Shown here piece by piece: positions 60,627 through 64,000 of a DNA stretch of 64,000 nucleotides (its first letter is position 1; each line of letters begins with the position of its first letter). The DNA is taken from positions 4,154,001-4,218,000 of the forward strand of contig NZ_CP014944.1 of the NCBI RefSeq assembly GCF_001767295.1, in the 5' to 3' direction. Source of the stretch: Colwellia sp. PAMC 20917. Its GTDB lineage: Bacteria > Pseudomonadota > Gammaproteobacteria > Enterobacterales > Alteromonadaceae. The notes under the pieces were generated by a model. The model did not search any database, was not told the DNA's origin, and saw nothing but the letters and a program-made list of their open reading frames with translations. The position numbers were made by a program, and so were the translations under genes.

Positions 60627-62753
60627 TTACTTACTTATATTTGCTTTAACAGGGGCTTTATTACTGATCCAATAATTAAATAATTTATCAATAACTTTGC
60701 TTTGTTGTTTCATATTTATCCAATTACGCATAAACAGTTCAAAAGCTTGATCGTTATGATTAATCGGGAATGCCATAGATATAGGTGCTAAGACAGGTTT
60801 AGGCACAATAACTGTGTACTCAGGATATAATAATGTCCAGGCAGAAGCTGCAGCAGCACCAAATAGCATACCATCAAAATGTTGATGCTTTTCTTTAAAG
60901 AATAATCTGGGTGTTGATATTTTCCAGGCCTTATTATGAATAAAGTTGCGTTCAACAGCGGTTTGGTAGAAAAAAGTTTCAGGTATACCGATAATCAGCG
61001 CTTTATTTTCGATGATTTTAGACCATAGCTTAAACTCTACACGCCTTTCATCTTTTACAATAAAGGCCAGTGATTGCTGAGAATAAGGCACCGTAAGGGT
61101 GAATTTAGTCATATTATCTGGGATAACGGGAATACCTGTCGTGATATCCAAATAGCCTGATTGTAAGAGTGCTTCCGCTTGATGATGAAATATTCTTACA
61201 AATTCAACATTGACGTTGAGGTCAATGGCGAGTTGATTCATTATTTCAATATCAAAACCGACCAACTTACCGTTATTGTTATGAAAGGCGTAAGGTAAGT
61301 CATCTCTGAAATAGCCAACCCTAATAAAACCACGTTGCTGAATTCGTTTTAGCACAGGAGAAAATGTAGGTTTGATGACAGCATTAGCAGGGCTGTTTTC
61401 GAGGTAGTTGCTTTCAACACCAGTGAACAAAAAGTCTCGCTCTATAAATTTGGTATAGCCTTGATACTGGTGACTTATAGCGTCAAAACTAAAACGTAAG
61501 GAGATAAATGCCAATACCGATACAAGCGGGATTATCGCTAAGTTACGCAGCAGTACACGCCATTTTATAGTAAAGCGTTTTAACATTGCCGTGGCAATTA
61601 ATAGCGGTAAACAGCTAGAAAATACCACTGAAAAAATAGCACTTAATCGAGCGCCAATAAGATTCTCTGCCACTAAATAAAAGTCGAACATAGCACCGGA
61701 AACATTAAACAATTCTAGTAAATTTTGCATCGCTAATGTTGTGCTACCAAATAACTGTGGCAAGCCAGCAACAACTAGATTGATATGATCAGTAAAAGAA
61801 ATATGGGCACCAGAGAACCAAGCGGCAAAGAGCACAAAAAGTAAAGCAAGCAGCTTACCACCGACGGGTAAACTAAAAGATATTGGCACAATAATCTCTG
61901 ATATTTTTTCAAGATCGCTATCTTGAGGGTATTTTTGCTTAAGTAATTTTTTAGTGTTTTCAACAATCACAGGCAATACTGAAAAGAAGCTGCCTGTAGC
62001 AAAAGCAGTGATCATTGGCTCGCGAGAAACACTAACTATTTCTCGATAACCAAAAGGGGTGACCGTAGCAACAATGGCGGGGAATACTACAAAACAAAGC
62101 AGAGTTACCAAAACTATTGCACTAAGCATATAAACAACTAAACCATCGAGTTGGCTTGCATCAAGAGTAACAGCGGCACGCCAACCGATACAAAATATAC
62201 CCAAAGGGGCAAATTTCATAATAAAACCATTAATGTTTGCGGTTGCTTGTTGTAAGTTTGAAAGCATTAACAAGGTTTGTCTTTTAGATTTAATCTTCAT
62301 TAAACCAAGCCCCATACAGATACTAAAAAAAACTACCGCAGGGATTAAAGTATTTGCTAAGGCATTAAAAGGGTTTGCCGAGATAAATAAGTCAACCAAG
62401 CTAAATTCTGGCACAGATTGTATGGTGTTATTAGAATAAAACTCGGCATGTTGCCATTGAGGAAAGGACAAAGGGGTGCTAAAAATAAAAAATAGTACGA
62501 CCGCTATCATCATTAAGATAATCAATAAACTTTGTTTAGAGACCTTTTTGGCTTTACTCGGCGTAAGCCCACCTATACCAACAACTAGTGACAGCACAAT
62601 ATAAGGCAGTACGGTCATTTGCAGGGCAGTAACAAAAGCATTTGCGGTGTTATCAATCACTGAATATTCGGTTGAAAAGTGATACCCCATCAACAACCCA
62701 AGAAACATCGCTAAGATAATTTGTACTAATAACGGTGGTTTAACAAACAACAT
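60627..62753 (-). CDS. cation:dicarboxylate/amino-acid symporter fused to a solute-binding domain
   Basis: A 708-residue inner-membrane protein. Residues about 1-425 form an SDF/DAACS secondary transporter (GltP/DctA type) with eight helices and re-entrant loops: MTVLPYIVLSLVVGIGGL, AFATGSFFSVLPVI (Ser-rich loop) and IIVPISFSLPVGGKLLALLF. After a link helix, residues about 465-690 are a family-3 solute-binding domain (VLKRIQQRGFIRVGYFRDDLPYAF, LVGFDIEIMNQLAIDL, LDITTGIPV), expected in the periplasm. The fusion suggests that substrate is captured by the binding domain before Na+ or H+ coupled uptake of an amino acid or dicarboxylate. It starts the rcsF-trmO operon; the metG terminator lies upstream. 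Confidence 0.88.
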   Translation of the reverse strand: MLFVKPPLLVQIILAMFLGLLMGYHFSTEYSVIDNTANAFVTALQMTVLPYIVLSLVVGIGGLTPSKAKKVSKQSLLIILMMIAVVLFFIFSTPLSFPQWQHAEFYSNNTIQSVPEFSLVDLFISANPFNALANTLIPAVVFFSICMGLGLMKIKSKRQTLLMLSNLQQATANINGFIMKFAPLGIFCIGWRAAVTLDASQLDGLVVYMLSAIVLVTLLCFVVFPAIVATVTPFGYREIVSVSREPMITAFATGSFFSVLPVIVENTKKLLKQKYPQDSDLEKISEIIVPISFSLPVGGKLLALLFVLFAAWFSGAHISFTDHINLVVAGLPQLFGSTTLAMQNLLELFNVSGAMFDFYLVAENLIGARLSAIFSVVFSSCLPLLIATAMLKRFTIKWRVLLRNLAIIPLVSVLAFISLRFSFDAISHQYQGYTKFIERDFLFTGVESNYLENSPANAVIKPTFSPVLKRIQQRGFIRVGYFRDDLPYAFHNNNGKLVGFDIEIMNQLAIDLNVNVEFVRIFHHQAEALLQSGYLDITTGIPVIPDNMTKFTLTVPYSQQSLAFIVKDERRVEFKLWSKIIENKALIIGIPETFFYQTAVERNFIHNKAWKISTPRLFFKEKHQHFDGMLFGAAAASAWTLLYPEYTVIVPKPVLAPISMAFPINHNDQAFELFMRNWINMKQQSKVIDKLFNYWISNKAPVKANISK

Positions 62754-62814
62754 TAAAATATTGTACTCATAAGTATTTTGCCATAATAATTGTAACGAAC
62801 TATTTGAAAATTAT

Positions 62815-62847
62815 AATACAAAAAAGCAGTGAACGTTCACTGCTTTT
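62815..62847 (-). terminator. terminator after metG
   Basis: A perfect 26-base palindrome AAAAGCAGTGAAC / GTTCACTGCTTTT (62822-62847), with a T-run on the minus strand (62820-62825), 34 bases after the metG stop. Confidence 0.87.
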
Positions 62848-62880
62848 ATCTCTTTGGTATTAACAGCTGACAGAGGGTTG

Positions 62881-64000
62881 TTATTTCACCCGCATACCCG
62901 GCTGTGCACCGTCGTCAGGATTTAATATCCATAAATCTTTACCACCAGGGCCTGCCGCAAGCACCATGCCTTCAGACATACCAAAACGCATTTTTCTTGG
63001 CGCCAAATTAGCAACCATCACGGTATGCTTACCAATTAAATCTTCTGGTTGATACGCTGACTTAATACCAGCAAACACTTGGCGTGTTTTACCACCTTCT
63101 TCTTTGGAATCAAGAGCAAGGGTCAAACGTAGCAGTTTATCAGCTTTTTCTACATGCTCGGCATTAATGATTTTTACTATACGCAAATCAATTTTAGCAA
63201 AATCGTCAAATTGAATTTCTTCGCTAATAGGATCACACCCTAATGGGTCATTAAGAGCCGCACTATTATCGACGATTTTTTCTTTTTTCGCTTTTTTTAC
63301 CGGTTTTTCAGCGTCATCTTTAACAAGTAAATTGTCTTTCGATGCATCTGTCATTGCGTTAACTTTATCCATGTCGACACGCTGTAGTAAGGCTTTAAAT
63401 TTATTGATCTTGTGGCTCGTCAATAATTTCTTATGTCCTTCCCAAGTTAATTCATCATTTAAAAACGTCGCTGTGCTATCAGCTAATACCGGTAATACTG
63501 GCTTTAAATAAATCATTAAGGTGCGAAACATATTGATACCTAGCGAACAGATGTCTTGCACTTCTTGTTGCTTAGTTTCATCTTTCACTAACTGCCATGG
63601 TTCTTTTACGGCTATATATTCGTTAACTTTGTCGGCCAATGCCATTATTTCACGCATACCACGGGCAAAATCACGCGCTTCATAGTGAGCGGCAATAGAG
63701 TCACCTGCCGCCATGACCTCTTCAGCGAGAGCTGGGTTGTCGATGTTTTCTGACAACATACCGTCAAAGCGTTTAGTGATGAAACTGGCACAACGTGAGG
63801 CAATATTAACCACTTTACCCACTAAGTCTGAATTGACTCGTTGCGCAAAATCTTCAAGATTTAAGTCTAAATCATCAATTTTATGGGTTAATTTAGCCGC
63901 ATAGTAATAACGTAAATATTCAGGATTTAAATGATCTAAATAAGTACGGCCTTTAATAAAGGTGCCTTTAGACTTAGACATTTTTGCGCCATTAACAGTC
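62881..64000 (-). CDS. metG: methionyl-tRNA synthetase, C-terminal part (5' end outside window)
   Basis: The last 373 codons of MetRS, which charges tRNA-Met; the frame stays open to the window edge. KMSKSKGTF near the edge is the class I KMSKS signature that stabilises ATP-bound intermediate. The anticodon-binding helical domain follows ([29 protein letters not shown]), a Lys-rich linker ([12 protein letters not shown]) and the C-terminal EMAP-like OB domain ([37 protein letters not shown]) that aids dimerisation and tRNA binding. The domain set matches E. coli MetG. Stop TAA at 62881-62883. Confidence 0.97.
   Translation of the reverse strand, partial: TVNGAKMSKSKGTFIKGRTYLDHLNPEYLRYYYAAKLTHKIDDLDLNLEDFAQRVNSDLVGKVVNIASRCASFITKRFDGMLSENIDNPALAEEVMAAGDSIAAHYEARDFARGMREIMALADKVNEYIAVKEPWQLVKDETKQQEVQDICSLGINMFRTLMIYLKPVLPVLADSTATFLNDELTWEGHKKLLTSHKINKFKALLQRVDMDKVNAMTDASKDNLLVKDDAEKPVKKAKKEKIVDNSAALNDPLGCDPISEEIQFDDFAKIDLRIVKIINAEHVEKADKLLRLTLALDSKEEGGKTRQVFAGIKSAYQPEDLIGKHTVMVANLAPRKMRFGMSEGMVLAAGPGGKDLWILNPDDGAQPGMRVK

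Overview
The window is AT-rich gammaproteobacterial chromosome, most likely from a marine, cold-adapted member of the Alteromonadales close to Colwellia or Thalassotalea. This is an inference from protein character and gene order: msrC-proQ-prc, rcsF-trmO, and pepN-DUF2835 followed by the 180-kDa NAD glutamate dehydrogenase and pyrD are neighbourhoods typical of Alteromonadales and relatives. No rRNA, tRNA or CRISPR array was seen.

Layout. 1-8.5 kb: signalling genes (the end of an HDOD-receiver protein, a large hybrid histidine kinase, a membrane diguanylate cyclase) around an unusual voltage-sensor-like/CorA fusion. 8.8-15.5 kb (minus strand): a SWIM-SNF2 helicase and a phnDCE-type ABC importer operon. 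16-22 kb: a secreted subtilase flanked by repeats, a DEAD-box helicase, and a PAS-GGDEF-EAL protein. 22-28.8 kb: small or poorly characterised proteins (NTF2-like, beta-propeller-like, DUF2999, zinc ribbon, DUF924, RDD), a U32 protein resembling RlhA, and a glutathione transferase-like protein. 28.8-32 kb: a thioredoxin / DUF4266 lipoprotein / DUF3570 outer-membrane protein / ApbE flavin transferase cluster. 32-37.3 kb: DUF2057, SIMPL, then msrC, a small acidic protein, proQ and prc. 37.5-42 kb: NhaC-type antiporter, pepN, DUF2835. 42.2-49.2 kb: DUF1302, DUF1329, YCF48-like and an MMPL/RND transporter, probably one envelope export or trafficking machine. 49.5-55.5 kb: NAD-GDH and pyrD. 55.6-58.8 kb: an unknown gene and an EamA transporter gene split by an IS200/IS605 element carrying tnpA and tnpB. 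58.9-64 kb: slyD, trmO, rcsF, a symporter fused to a solute-binding domain, and the 3' part of metG.

Most notable points. (1) The DUF3570 barrel next to apbE carries a D-A-L-T-G-A-S motif matching the known ApbE flavinylation consensus. This suggests a covalently flavinylated outer-membrane protein working with a thioredoxin and a small CGC-tailed lipoprotein; the ApbE has no signal peptide and sits behind a strong terminator. (2) A four-helix voltage-sensor-like domain is fused to a CorA channel. (3) The IS605 insertion can be removed in silico to give a continuous 304-residue EamA frame, which fixes the element ends and predicts the TnpB target motif. (4) The DUF1302/DUF1329/RND cluster has a PsrA-like palindrome upstream, hinting at a fatty-acid-linked role. 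(5) Tandem 12-bp repeats upstream of the subtilase share a 10-mer with a long palindrome downstream of it.
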